From positions 1,766,001 through 1,830,000 of the forward strand of contig JANCRA010000019.1 of the NCBI GenBank assembly GCA_024362935.1: 64,000 bases of DNA, given 5' to 3'. This document shows, one piece after another, positions 46,830 to 59,737 of the stretch. This DNA comes from Setophaga petechia. Its lineage: Eukaryota > Chordata > Aves > Passeriformes > Parulidae. The position numbers and the translations under genes were made by a program. The notes under the pieces were generated by a model. It did not search any database and was not told the DNA's origin. It saw only the letters and a program-made list of their open reading frames with translations. Each line of letters starts with the position of its first letter. Positions within the stretch are counted from its first letter, which is position 1.

Positions 46830-47103
46830 GTGACAAAAGAGTGACTGGGAAAGGGATAATGGCTTAAAACTGAGAAAGAGCAGATCTAGATTAGGCATTA
46901 GGAAGGAATTCTTTTTTGTGAGGCTGGTGAGATGATGATCTAGGTTGTCCAGAGAAGCTGTGGATGTCTCACCCCTGAAATTGTTCAAGGCCTGGCTGGC
47001 TTGAGCTCTGAGCGGCTGGAAGATGTTCCTGCCCATGGCGGGGAGTTGGAACTAGATAACCTTTAAGGTTCTTTCTAACCTAAACCATTCTATCATTCTA
47101 TGA
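46830..47103 (+). mobile_element. CR1 LINE 3' end with tandem tail
   Basis: GGGATAATGGCTTAAAACTG, CAGATCTAGATTAGGCATTA, GTTGTCCAGAGAAGCTGTGG, TTGTTCAAGGCCTGGCTGGC and GTTGGAACTAGATAACCTTT identify the CR1 3' end. It closes with the duplicated octamer tail ATTCTATCATTCTATGA (47087-47103), the expected CR1 terminus. Confidence 0.95.
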
Positions 47104-47188
47104 AGGGTGAGAAAAAAAAAGCTAAAAACTGCAACAGAAATCTGTACTTTGACATTCCTAAGCAACAGTACATAAAAGAATATTGTAA

Positions 47189-47445
47189 TGATGTGGGGGG
47201 ATAGAATATAAGAGAATAGAGATAGTGCAGAAAGTAATCTCACCCCTGAGGAGTTGCAGCTGTACTAATTACCAAATATTAGGAAGAGGCCTGCTCTTAA
47301 TAGCCCACAGCTGTGTCCAAAAAGGATGAGTGCTATAAAAGAGTGGGTTAAGTGGTCAAGAAGAGTGTTTGTTGAGGAGTTTGTTGACTGTGCTGGAGAA
47401 GGGGTAGGAGGAGCTGCCTATGAGAATTCCCTGAGATGGTATGGA
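47189..47445 (+). mobile_element. Probable LTR-like repeat with TATA box
   Basis: The stretch TGATGTGGGGGGATAGAATA, then GAGGAGTTGCAGCTGTACTA, GGCCTGCTCTTAATAGCCCA and GTGCTATAAAAGAGTGGGTT resembles a dispersed songbird repeat that I remember, with a strong TATAAAAG near 47334 as in an LTR promoter. I could not find matching target-site duplications or a CA terminus, so the borders and the LTR class are uncertain. Confidence 0.45.
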
Positions 47446-49072
47446 ACTTTTGTGATAAGATGACAACATAATAATATAATTATTTTAAGAATGACTTAAA
47501 TTTATAATTGCAGGAAAATGCAGAATTAACTTTTTATATTTCAAGCTATTAGGTATGTGACTGTGGCAGAGTAAAACTTGGTAATGTGTCACGCTGAATT
47601 ATTTTGTTTTTATTATATCATAAGAAAAGAAAATATAAGGTAAATATGTAATTACCTAATATAGACTTAATGAATGTTTAAAGCATATACAAATTAATTT
47701 TAAGCGTCTAGAGGTTAGTAAGTAAGGAAAAGAACTTGCAGAAATTGTGTATTTTGTCAAAATTAGTCTGCAGAAATAGAATGAACAATTCAAGTCTGGT
47801 AATGTGGTTCTAAATTTAGGAAATTGGGGGCTGAGGGCACTTAATTTAGTATATTTGGGCATGTATGCCTATGCTCACAAACTCTGTGCATGTATCTGTG
47901 TGTTTGTGTGTGGATGTACTTTACAGATGAGTGATTTTGGTGGTCTTAGCGTACAACCCATATTTGCAAAGATTGACCAATTCAGATATATGAAGGTTTA
48001 CAAAAGTTTTTAATTTCTTCAATTTCTTATGTGATGAAATTCTGAGCTTGGAACTTCCATAGTATTGCAATTCAGATGGAAAATGGATGTTCAAATTTGG
48101 GGCGAAGCTGAGGTTCTGAAATCAGTAGGCCTAAAACTTCATTACTTGTGTTCAGTTTCTACCTCAGGCTGGTATTTTACAGCAGCTAATGTCTGAGATG
48201 ATTGAATTGAAAAGTAATTCTCCTTTAACACATAATTGATGTGGGTTTTTATACACATCCATTTTTAACAAACAGAAACCAATTACTGAGTGCATTATTA
48301 TTTTGTAAGGCATAGCATGTATTAGGGGAAAAACTAAACAGATTTACAATGCTCCTGATGGGAAAAAATATGACTACTAGTGAGGGATTTCAAAACTTTC
48401 CCATTACTTTCCTTTATAGTCCAGTTAAACTCAGTGGAAAGAAATGAACTGATCTTTATGGTAACTGAATTTGAGCAGCATATGCTCATTAACTCTTTAG
48501 AGTATTGGCAGTTTTTAATTTATTTCTTTCTTCAAATTAAATATAAAAAATTTATATCCTCTCCGTCTCTCCTTTTGTCCAGCTGTGATACAGTGAACAT
48601 AACAAAACCTGAATTTGTGTTGTCTCTTGCTTTCCTCATCTCTGGAAAGTGAATGCATATTGATCAGTGAGAGCAGGTGCAGTGAAAATAGGCTGGGTTT
48701 TGAGGAAATGTAAATCAGGTGCAAATCACATTAAATCAATAAAGCTATGCCAATATATAGAAGCTCAAAAGCACTACTTATTTTTAAATTTCTATGAAGA
48801 AATCAAAAGTAATTTTGGAAAAAATAAATAAACAATAATTATACTATGCTCAGATATTAGTAATGTAAAAATCTGACTTACAGATTAATTTATGTTTTCT
48901 TTGACATTGCAGTGTTTTGGGGTATACTAGCTGCTTTCCTGTCAGTTCAAAGTTACAAGAGAACCTCAAATGTAATGATTCAAAAGTACATATATAGATA
49001 CACATAGGTAGGACGTTTGTCACTTATTTTTATTGTATAGAGAAAATATAATTTTGTGGCATTTAGAGTATT
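47446..49072. other. Non-coding stretch, nothing recognised
   Basis: AT-rich sequence. Frames of up to 90 codons have no recognised features. Confidence 0.55.
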
Positions 49073-49130
49073 TCATAGACTCATAGAACTACTAAGATGG
49101 GAAAAGACCTCCAAGATAATTGAGCTTGGA
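49073..49130 (-). mobile_element. CR1 LINE tail, very short
   Basis: TTCATAGACTCATAGAACTA followed by GGGAAAAGACCTCCAAGATA and TTGAGCTTGG is the terminal ~55 bp of a minus-strand CR1. Confidence 0.75.
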
Positions 49131-51354
49131 AAAAATTGCTCCCTAGAGTACAAAGCTGAAGTTCACTGGTATGACAAAGCAGGAAAGAATGTGAAAACAA
49201 TTATAAGGGAAGGTTTGAGGATATAATCCCCATAGTCTACATGATAATTGTTGGCCTCTTATTCCCCATTAATAAAAAACTAGAATAATTTATTTTATTG
49301 AAATGTATTTCTAAAATTATTTTTAAGTGTATTACTAAAGAAAATTTATCTTCTTTTTAATGCTAGGTTTTGAGACTGAATTATCTTCCAGGTAAGCACA
49401 ACTACTTTAATAACAATTATCTTCTTTCTGTATCATAATAAAGCAATGATACTTTGCATAATGGATACACTTTGGATAAGTTGTTCATTATAAAATTAAG
49501 GAAAACACTGAGAAAGTACGAACATAAAATACTTGTCAAATGTAAAACTTTACAAATTTTCTTTTGGGAAAGTATATAAAGGCTTTTCAGAATGTTGGAT
49601 TCTTAGCTGTAGGCAAAAAAAAGTTGCTCATTCTGTTTTGAGTGGTGGCATACGCTGCATAGACGATCAATTATAATTGGCATTTGGATAGGAGTTTCCA
49701 CTGAGCAGAAGATGAGCACTTTCCACTGTCAGTTGCTGATCAATTCTTTCTGTGAATATAACTCAAAGATTGTATTTTTGTTTTAACTTCCTTCTAGATG
49801 CAAGCAGTTTACTATAATTAAAAGGAAGCAGCAATCCTAATTATTGCTCCCTATTATCAATGCAGTGGAGTTTTTTGATTCACTTCCATGTCTGTGGCTG
49901 TGCTATCAATGGTGTGATGAAAGTGTAGACTTTCATAAGTACATAAAAACTTTCAGAATTTGACTGTAATGACACAATGCAGCCCCTATGAAATGACAAA
50001 AAATCAAGATTTTTCAGCTATGTTTCATATCAGTGGTGTCAGTATGAACAAGCCACATAGAGGAAAATATTCAAACTTAAATGTCAACAAAGTAATGCTG
50101 GCCACTGCTGTAACTTTCTGTCAGGTATTTTGGTTCCTGCATTTAGACATTCTGGTTTGAAAAGGTTGTCTTTAACCTCCAGCTATTGTAAATTCACCTT
50201 TCATCTGAGTTTGCCTTCACAGAAGTAAATAAGAATGTTTCTGTTGATATAAGGACATTAAGAGCAGTCCATATATAAGATAGATTTCATAGCAGCTTTC
50301 TGGTTTTGCCTAAATTTTTCCAATTAAAAATAATTTAATAGGAAGAGTAACACTTTGCTACTCTTCATTACAAGATATGAATTAACAGAGGAATGCAAAA
50401 TATCTATTAATAATAAAACTGGGGTTTTGAACTCTGATTGTGGTCTTAATTTACTTCAGCAACCTGTGTCTTAAAACAAATGACAAGTTTTATCCACGTT
50501 GTTTTGGTGTGTATCCTGATGAAACACAGCTCCAGCTGACTTCTTTCAGCTTGAAGAAACTTGTTTTATCTATTTTTTTACCATAGAACAGTCCATTTGC
50601 CATATCTAGTATTAATCTCCTGTATGCCTTCTCAAGATTCATTTTGCTCCTTTTTCTACCATAAAATTAGCTTTCCTTCTCATGTTCCATCCTCAAAATC
50701 ATGCACAAAACTGCTGAGGAAGTCTTAGCATATCCTTTGCACAAGGCAGGATGCTTGTTGTGTTGGAAACATTAGCAGGTTACATTACAGATTTCCCTTT
50801 GTCTATTTCTCCTTTGGAACATATGGACTGCTTTCCTTCCACATATTGTAATGAAGAACTTCAACCCTTGGAAAACAAAATTTTAACTTAAAAAAAATGT
50901 GTTGATACAGAACTAGTATAATAAATTTTGACTGAAAAATTATGTTCTTGAAAAAATAAAGGTCAATATTTTTTGTCTGCTTTACACAGAAAGATTACAT
51001 ATGCCCTACCATTACTTCCTCCAGTTACAGAACAGCATTTTTCATTAAGCTTACTCTAAAGATTACAATCCTTTTTCAAGCATTGGTTTGATATATAATA
51101 ATAACCAGTGAAAAAAATGAATTTTAAAGGAAAACAGAACAAATTATTCTTTTCAACAAACCACATGGTTTTGTCATCAAAAGATGGCAGTGGTTGTATC
51201 CTGCAAGTGGATGCTGTAGCCAGACTGGAATGTGAATGTATTCCAGTGAGCAACACAAAAGAGAGGAACTTTTTCTCGGACCAGTTTGCTGGCTGCCGGT
51301 CCCTTCCATAAAAATGCATACTGAGGCTGGGAAGCAACACAGCCTCAGTAGAAA
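49131..51354. other. Non-coding stretch
   Basis: No gene or recognised repeat, apart from the weak microexon candidate at 49367-49391. Confidence 0.55.
49367..49391 (+). other. Microexon-like segment, 25 bp, weak candidate
   Basis: The acceptor-like tract TTATCTTCTTTTTAATGCTAG precedes it and CCAG|GTAAGC, one of the best donor matches in the window, follows. In the phase left by the 28070-28135 candidate the 25 bp reads G-FETELSS and leaves two bases. The length is not a multiple of three, so inclusion would shift the downstream frame. Chance is a serious alternative for so short a segment. Confidence 0.12.
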
Positions 51355-51585
51355 GGACTTTGTGTTACTAAGAGCAGAGTAGAAGATGCAAATAGCCTCT
51401 CTTGACCTACTGGCCACACTTTGGATGCAGCCCAGGACACAGTTGGCTTTCTGGGCTGCCAGCACACATTTGTGGCTCACGTCAAGCTTCTTATCAACCG
51501 ACAGCCTCAAGTCTTTTGCCTCAGGGCTGCTCTCATCAGCACACTCAAGTCCTTTCTGCTCACAAGCAGTAAGTAACATTCCTAG
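51355..51585 (-). mobile_element. CR1 LINE internal fragment
   Basis: On minus the decayed ORF2 C-terminus is legible: LSVDKKLDVSHKCVLAAQKA and NCVLGCIQSVASRSREA, the CR1 signature downstream of the RT domain. The 3' end of the element is missing, unlike normal 5'-truncated copies, so the copy was cut by a later deletion or an unusual insertion event. Confidence 0.9.
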
Positions 51586-54500
51586 CTGCTTTACATAAGA
51601 GGTCTAATCGAGTAGATTCTCAGCATCAGCAACACCTGTGAGGACAGAAAGCTGTTTGATATTGCTTTCTGTCTCTTCTAGAAAATGGTGAGCCCGAGTT
51701 TGAGATAGAAGGTTTTGTAGCATGAAGGTAACTGGATTTAGTAAGTAAAAATTGCTGCATAATTAAAATATTCAGTGAATGCATTTATTTTTAGTCCAGG
51801 ACTTAGACTGTGACTGGAGCAGTAAATTAAACATATTTGGCGTCATTTCCTGGCACTGAAGACAGCTTGCCATGGAGGACTCTGTCTATATTATTAAATT
51901 CTCTTTTCCTTACCATTTTCTAGCCATGCCCATGATTTGCACAAAAAATGTTAGCTGGTCCAAGAAAGACCATGCAAGGGGTTTTTCCAACAGCTAAACA
52001 GTATAAACAATCCAGATCCAATGTCCAAGAACTATTCACTTTCTTAGCACTTTAACATATCAATTTGACTTTATTGTGTATATTTACCATAAAGGGTCAA
52101 ATACCTTTTCTATTCCTGCTCTGCAGAGGAGCTGGGAATAACAGCTAACAACTATAGGGGAATTTGGGTTTGTTTTTTGCAGAGGTGGCAAAGAAATGGC
52201 AACAGAAATAGAGGGATTCAGCCTCTTTCATTCGGATTCAAAAGAAAATAGTGACACACAAAACTTAGGCCTGATCAAAAGCTGATACAGCTCAATATCC
52301 TTCCTGCAACAGTGACTGACAGCTGACATCTGTGAAATGGAATGAGAAGAAAATGATGATGGTTATTTTGGGCATATATTTTCATATTTTGGTACCAGAA
52401 AAAAAAAGTCAGATACAGCATGGGAAGTAAAAAGGTTATTACTTGAAAAGTTAAATTAAGGAATTTTTTTTTTTCTCAATGAATGTTGTACATTATGCCC
52501 CCACTTGAAATATCCAAAGCTATGGAAGGGCTAAGACCTCTCATATAGAAATTATATGTTTCCCAGATTCTCTTAATAATTCTCCTGTGATATGCTTTGT
52601 CTCTTTCTAAGCTGCATGCTTACCAGTTGATTGGTGCATGGTGAGCCAGCCTTGCAGGGACAGGTGTTGTGTTCTCTGTCAATGAGGATACTAATTTCTT
52701 TTTCTCAATACCAATTTTTACTAATCTTGCAATTTGCTTGACACCTCTGTTAAATTATATTGGGATTTAACCCTAAATTCAGAAGGTCTTGGGAAAAGAC
52801 TGACTGTCAGAGGAGCAGATGGACTGCAATTCAGGCAAAAAGTATCATCTTCAAAAAAGCTAATTGAACATTACCAGCTAGATATAGTCATAATCCCTTC
52901 TCTTTATATACATATATTTAGAAATAATTTTATAGGTACTTCTATTTGCATACAATGCATTAGGTTAGTATGTTAAGTGAGATTTCTTCATAGCTTTAAA
53001 AATAACATATGTGACTTCAAGCTAATAAATGATCAGTTTAACCAAAAACTAAAATAGAGAAACAGCCGTTATTTTCTCTGTGTGTGACAGGTTGAAAACA
53101 GAGTTAATAGGCTGCCATGCTTGGTATTTTGGGAGACAGTAATAGGGTCACATATGTCCTGTCAAGCAAGTTTTCCTTCAGTTGCAATTGATATGCCTAG
53201 CAGTCTTGTGAAAAGAAAACAACTGTCATCCCCCTGATACCCTTTCCAATATTAGTGAAGTAAATGAGAAGACTCCTACTACCTTCAAAATTATCTGAAT
53301 TTTGGCACATTTTCAAATCTGTTGTTTCCCATCAAATAATAAAGTTGTAGGATCAAGCTAGCTCTTACTTCTGCTCAGGATTTACCCCTCCAAGTCCTGC
53401 ATGCTCTTTAATTAAGTGGGTTTCCTAGTCACATCCTTCCTGGTGTGGCAATGAGACCTCAGTGGAAATTTCCCTGCCACGTATTTCCTTGGAAAGGAAT
53501 GCAGGAGCTGGAAGGTTACTGGGGTATGCTCCAGTATGTCTGGATAACCAGAGAATCAGGAGTGGCACATGCATTGCAGGAAGCAGAGAATTCCTGGCGG
53601 CTGCTATAGACACAGCCTGGGGATGCACTTACACCTTGCTTGCTCTTAGAGGCACAGGCTGGACCTTTGCACTGAGAAGCACTTCAAATTAGCTACTCAT
53701 TAAAAATAGCCTCGTCATATCACCTCTTTATTGTTTTTCCAACCAATTTTACATTCATATGTAGCTAATATATTAGAGTTCTTATTGACCACAACAGAGC
53801 TGCCTAATGTAAATGTATATTCAGTTGGCAGCTGCACTTACTGTTTTATTTCTAAAACCAAAATATCCAGAATATACAATATACAATCTGCATATTCAAA
53901 ACTAATAAATGATCATATTTTTCCCAGCTAATGAAACAGTGCTATAGTGTCTATGGGTTTACCATACAAAAATGGAGAATCTTTGACTCAAATATTGACT
54001 TAGTCACAGTTCATTCATTAGGCAGCTTTCTCAGGCTTAATTTTTTCCTGCTTGCAGTTCCAGAGAGCTGAACACCTTAATTTAGCAAACACCATGGATT
54101 TTGGGGAAGAGGGATTACACTTAAGGAGAGAAACCATTCATACTTACATGGGAAAACACTGTAAGAGACCATTAGTTATGTATTCCTTTAGAGAAATACA
54201 TTTTGAATATAATTGCAAAACACAAGATATTAAAAGACAAGACACTGCAAATGTGAGTACATGAGACTGAAAAACTTTTTCAGGAATATTTTGTGCACTT
54301 TGAACATTTTACATTAGCTGCACAATCATTTTTTCCATCCTGATAAACTCTCTTTAATAGACTGCAAAGTTCCCACCTCATTTACTTATCTTCTCAACTG
54401 AACTGAAGAAGAAAAATAATTTAAAGGCCAGTAAACTTTGAAAATATGCTTTATTGAATTTGCTGCCATTTTAAATAGAAAGAAATTAAGGCAGTGAGTG

Positions 54501-55200
54501 TTCTGGCTAGATTGCTAATCACCATGAGAGCATGCATATAGGTGCAGGCAGAACTTTTCCTATCAGAGGTGTTATCACAAGGACACTAGATTACCTCTCT
54601 TTCAGCCCTCTTGGAAATAAATTATGAGAACCAGGTACCACTACTTTATTGCTCAGTGTGTCCTGAGAAGCTGATGCAGTAAATTCTACTTCTGTGACCT
54701 TTTCAGTATTCTGTGTTTTGACTGAGTGTCCATTCTAGTCACAGGTTGCTGAGGTCACAAAGAGAAGAAGATAGGAATGGCAAGCGAATCAAATTACAGA
54801 ATACTAAAAAGGTCAGAGTAGTACCATTTATATTACCCTTCACAGAACAGATGAGGCAGAAGAAGCTGTACCTCTATCTCACAACAAAAATTAAAATGAT
54901 TCAGTAAATAACACCAGTGACAAATTCTCATTTGTGCCAAGGAGCTGCACTGAAAAGAAATAGCTATAATATCCAATGTTCACATTTGGAAGTTTGATAC
55001 AGTTTTATTTAAAAATCGAGGTTTTTGGAAATTCTGTTTTGCAACAGAATCTTTCATTTCAGAAATAAACATGGATAAAATTATTCTGAAACAAATTTTA
55101 AAATTACATTTAACTAAACCAAATAAATTGTTGTTTCTCTATCCATGTCATGACTTTTCCAACTGTATTCTATACACACTGAAGTTTATAAAAGTGTATC
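51586..55200. other. Non-coding stretch, nothing recognised
   Basis: No gene or recognised repeat. The piece 53400-53690 is less AT-rich and holds frames on both strands (67-76 codons) without motifs. Confidence 0.5.
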
Positions 55201-55281
55201 TTTAATTCTAAGAGGACTATTTGCTGCCTGAGGATTTTGATTAAAATCCTCAGGCAGCAAATACTCATCTTAGAATTTAAA
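55201..55281. repeat. Near-perfect inverted repeat (hairpin)
   Basis: The core is a perfect 20-bp inverted repeat, ATTTGCTGCCTGAGGATTTT (55219-55238) and its complement (55243-55262), with a 4-base spacer GATT. Beyond a 6-base imperfect stretch (AGGACT facing ACTCAT), the pairing resumes with TTTAATTCTAAG (55201-55212) against CTTAGAATTTAAA (55269-55281), one base bulged. Total length is 81 bases. It resembles no LTR, CR1 or transposon terminus that I know. As RNA it would fold into a stem of about 38 pairs. A template-switch inverted duplication, a palindromic element relic or a small-RNA hairpin are all possible. Confidence 0.95.
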
Positions 55282-55904
55282 AAAAAATCACTGCAAAATT
55301 TTTCTAGTGTACTGTTGGTTTTATATTGATCAGTCCATGTAATTAGGACTTTGTATGCAGTTGGAAAATCTCTGCTCTTTTAGTTTAAAACCACTCTTCC
55401 TTGCCCTATCACTACTCACCCATGTTAAAAGTTGTTCTTCTTGTTTTTTATAAACCAAATCCATCAGAATTAATCAGTCAAGACTCCATTTTCTTCATCC
55501 AGAAAGTCCCCTCTTTGTTCACACAACTGATTTTTATGCAGTTTTTACAGACCTCGTGTGCAACTTTAATCAGTTAATATCTTCCTTGCCAAATACTCTA
55601 TTGGCTAGTGAAAGCTATTTTACTTGTCCATCAAATCGCTCTACTCTTAGATTGCTTACATATTTTCTTCACTGATTCTCATGGGATAGATTTAATGTTT
55701 ATGCAGGTGCTAGTTGTTTTTTAACCAGGAATAGGCTGTTATGTTAACAAACTATTCATACCAGGGTGGTTTTCACATGGGAATTTGCAAAGTGCTAGCT
55801 GCACTTAGAAAAAATGATAGGCCCACCATCGATCTAACACAAAAGGCCTGATTTTATGAGGCCTTTCTTTTATAATTTTTCTACCTGACTGTAACACTAT
55901 CTAA
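55282..55904. other. Non-coding stretch, nothing recognised
   Basis: AT-rich sequence, no features supported. Confidence 0.55.
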
Positions 55905-56180
55905 GTATTGGAAGGCTATCACATCTTCTCCAGGCCCTCAGCTTGTCATTGTAGGAGAAGTGTTCCAACCCTCTCATCATCTTCACGGCCATTCTCTGGA
56001 CCTGCTCCAAGATGTCCACATCTCTTTTGTGCTGAGGACCCCAGACTTGGACACAATATTCCAGGTGGGGTCTCACAAGGGCAGAGTACAGCAGGAGAAT
56101 CACCTCCCTAGACTTGCTGGTCACTCCTCTTTTGATGAAGCCCAGAATGTTGTTGGCCTTTTGGACTGCAAGCACATATT
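55905..56180 (-). mobile_element. CR1 LINE ORF2 C-terminal fragment
   Basis: The clearest coding relic in the window: a 92-codon open frame on minus (55897-56175) reads KANNILGFIKRGVTSKSREV, LLYSALVRPHLEYCVQVWGP and MKMMRGLEHFSYNDKLRAW-like text, the CR1 ORF2 C-terminal part following the RT domain. The element's 3' end is absent. The fragment is too small for activity. Confidence 0.95.
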
Positions 56181-59100
56181 ATTTTATTTCCTGTTTGCCA
56201 ACTAGTCTCTTAAAAGCAGCTTATAAATTAGAAATGGAAAAGAAAAAAAACAAAAACAACCAAAAAACCCACCAATCCTGCCTTTGGCATGCAGTGAGCA
56301 TCAGCTATGAAGGCTAAACAAACTTATGTCCAGGTAGTCTTAAAAGATTACACTTTAAATTGCAATAGTGGTTAGTATCCAAATAATGATAATGAAAAAG
56401 AAAATTCTCTTACCAGTACAGCCAATTTCTCTTAAACATTCTCAAGAATATACTCAGCTATTTATATCTAGTCAGTGTAATTCAACGTCCACTTAAATGA
56501 TCAACAAAATTAACTTAAAAAGTAGTTTTCTACATTAAGCAGTTGACTGCTTGACATAATGAATATACATAAGTAAAAAAAAAACCCAACCTTTTACTTT
56601 TTTGGTTATTGTTGTTTGACATTTTTATCCACCACTGCTTTTCAACCAGAAAGTCTTAGCATGCATGGGTTTTAGGGGGAAAATAACCCCAATCAATCAG
56701 TGGGATCCCAAGAGGTTGAGAATGTTCTTATAATCCATGACAAAGAAAAACTCACACCACAATCCCCACATAGCCCCATTCTTCAAGGTCAAATATTCTT
56801 TGCCATAAATAAATTATAAAACCTTCTCAGAAATTCTGGTTTTGTCCACGGTTTTCTTGTAAAAATAAGAATGTCAGAATAAAATATAAGAATAATTGTA
56901 TTTATTTCTTTATCATTTCAAGCTGAGATCTTACTTTACTTAAGCATCAGTTTATCTACAGTTCTACCCTGTCAAAATATTACTCTGGGCATACCCACAG
57001 GCTGAGATGATTCTGGAAGAATTTCCAGTCCTCTGAAAGCTAAATCTATATGTACGCATTGTCCACTCTTCCCCAGTAATGCCTGCCAATGTTTTTCTAT
57101 CTCTAACTGTGCTGGTTTTTGTTTTCCCTTGTTTCATCCTTCTTATGAAGTCTCCAGTTATGGTTGGAACATCTCATATGTAGTAAAGAGATTTCATTTT
57201 TTATGAAGGATATTAAGACTTCTTTTCATGCAAAACAACCATCTCTTTCATTTTTTTTCATATTACTTATAATAAATAAATACCATTAATGTATTTCGAA
57301 ACTATGTTTCTCACTTTGTTTTATAATTGTTATGAACATATATTTTCAATCTGTATTACTCTACAACTGCATATAGGGAAAGTTTCTTTCAGAGGGGAAA
57401 CAAAAGCAATTTTCCTCTACAAGAACTTCCATGTTATGTGATTCATAAAACCTATCCCATAGCAACTGACATCAAGATTTATCACAGCCAAGTGAAACAT
57501 GGCTAGATGTACCAAATTTTCTCTGTATGCTATTCAGAATTTTAGGCAAAATAATGTACTTACATTGGAGAATTTGTGACATATGTTCACATACCCAAAC
57601 TGAATTACTGGGTAGTTGCAAGACACTTCCTGAAGTAGCTCATGAAAGCACATAAATAGGTACCTTGCTTGCCCCTCAGTTTGGAAATCTAGTCACGTAC
57701 CTTGACAAATACTGATTAAATATCACAATGTTTTTAGATTCTGAAGATGCTATAGATCAATTTAACCAGCTTTAGTTGGTTTAACAATGACTAAAGAAAA
57801 AAAAAAAACTTTAAAAAAATAAAAGTCTTCCAGACTATTTACCCTGTGTATGTAAGTGGCTGTATTTGACATCTGTGCACTGAAATACAGATCCTGAAGA
57901 ACAATTTATAGTACAGCAATTCCAATTTCCCACTGCCCGGGAGATATATCACTACTATACAAACATATTCACCTGAAAATCTGAAGTTCATTACCTTTAC
58001 AAATATAAACTAGAAACAAACCAGTTAATTTTACCGGTTTTGCTTTGCACACTGATCACTCAGCAATGTTTGAAACCATGTAGAAGATCTGCGTGGATAC
58101 ACAAAACAAGATATCTAATTGTTGACTGTGCCTGGTTTTTCAAATGCCACAGCCCATCAGTTTTAGCACTCATAAAACAAAGCTAATCTGGGGGGATGAT
58201 ATTTTCTCCTGATTATCCTGCAATCCTCTCAAAGTCAAATCCCGTCTCAGGTAAAATGTCACCGAAAGTAATATTGTTATAATGTGATTTGCAATTTCAT
58301 GGAAAGTCTCTGATTGTAGACTAAATAGGTTTAATAAAACTAAACTGATGCTGAGGTCACAGCAAGTAAATACCTGTGCTGACATGGAGGCAAGGGGGAA
58401 CACGACCCCAAAACTCTGATGTGACAATTGGACTGTGCAAGAAATCTAAAGTTGCAAATCATCACCTGGTGCTTCTGGTCAGCACCTCAGGTATATTTGA
58501 AATCCCCAGTGAATTGAGCTGTAATTAGAATATTCTAGATTTCTCTGGTTTCCCCACTCTCCTCCAAGTTGCCTGCGTTGCTGATCTGTATTTCTACATC
58601 CCAGTTTACAACAGAAGGTAGGAAGGCTAATATTCACCCTGACAGAACTACCATCTCTAGATATACAGCCATGATTTTACATGCCCAGCTTCCCAAATCA
58701 CTACCAGTAAAGGAGATGTTTGAAAGCAGATACGACCATGGCCCTGTGTTCCTCCTGGTGGTCACATGTCTTAAGTAGTGTGGGGTCTTCACAAATAAAT
58801 ATCAGTCTTCTAGCTCGGGAGGAGCAGAGATATAGCAATTTGGGGATTGCAGGCTGGGGATTAGAAGCTGCCAGTGAAACACCTGCAGAGATGCAAAGCA
58901 GTGGAATGTGTTCACTGCTCAAAAAATGGAGCATGCTCTTCTCTGTTCATCCATTGTTAAACATTTTTACCCCACAGTAGGAGCAATTTTTCATCCCTCC
59001 AGTACTCTCTGGAGCAACATATGACTGATTCTTATTGAAGAATATATATGTAAAGCCAAGATATTATTTTGACAAAGGAATACAGAGCACTATTTCATCT

Positions 59101-59681
59101 AGTTGCAGAATTTAATTGAAGTGGGGTATTTTTTAGGATTGCATTTTTCATATGGAAGGAATGCTTGAGATTTAGAGAGTGACATCCATAGTATAATGCT
59201 GCCCTGTTATACTATGCTGGTATTTAAGTCTCTTGTTAAAATCCAGTGAAGCTGGAGAATGAGAGAAATAAAAGAAAATTACAACATAGTCTAAAATTCC
59301 TTACTGATTTCAGAGGCCATTTGAAGTTATGTTGTGCAGCTCATATGTATATTTAAAAGCCCCACAGTGATTTCTTAAAATAAAATATATGATAAAATGG
59401 GGAGAAAAGGAAGAGAAGATACAGCTTTTCAAGCCTTCTATTTTATGGATTCAGATGAGTTTATCCTTTAAGGAAAACACAAAAAGTAATTCTCCTGACT
59501 GACGTGTTATTATTCTCAGGTTCATATTATTCTTTTCTCTAAATGAAAAGTAGTACTGCTACTACTATTTTTTATTAGCTGTTTTTTTACTTTACTCATG
59601 ATTTTTGGTATTTAATTCCCTTTAGTATTCTCTTCAGTCCTGCTTGTGAGCATTGCCCAGGTTCACTGGATGCACATTTGG
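56181..59681. other. Non-coding stretch, possible conserved element near 58.5 kb
   Basis: No gene recognised. A-rich CAAAA sequence lies at about 56240-56275. The piece 58430-58560 contains an E-box, CACCTG (58463-58468), and a homeodomain-type TAATTAG (58522-58528) in unrepetitive sequence and is a candidate regulatory element by appearance only. Confidence 0.5.
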
Positions 59682-59737
59682 TCACTGATGTAACCACTCC
59701 ATCATAGTCTTCTACAATGGAGTGGCTACATCAGTGG
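59682..59737. repeat. Inverted repeat at the CR1 5' border
   Basis: The 26-base arm at 59682-59707 is the imperfect reverse complement (22 of 26 by eye) of 59712-59737, with a 4-base spacer. The right arm is ordinary CR1 sequence (CTACAATGGAGTGGCTACAT); the left arm is the same CR1 segment inverted. Confidence 0.9.

Noticed and set aside
55897..56175. 92-codon minus frame as a host gene
   Set aside because: The sequence is the conserved CR1 ORF2 C-terminal text.
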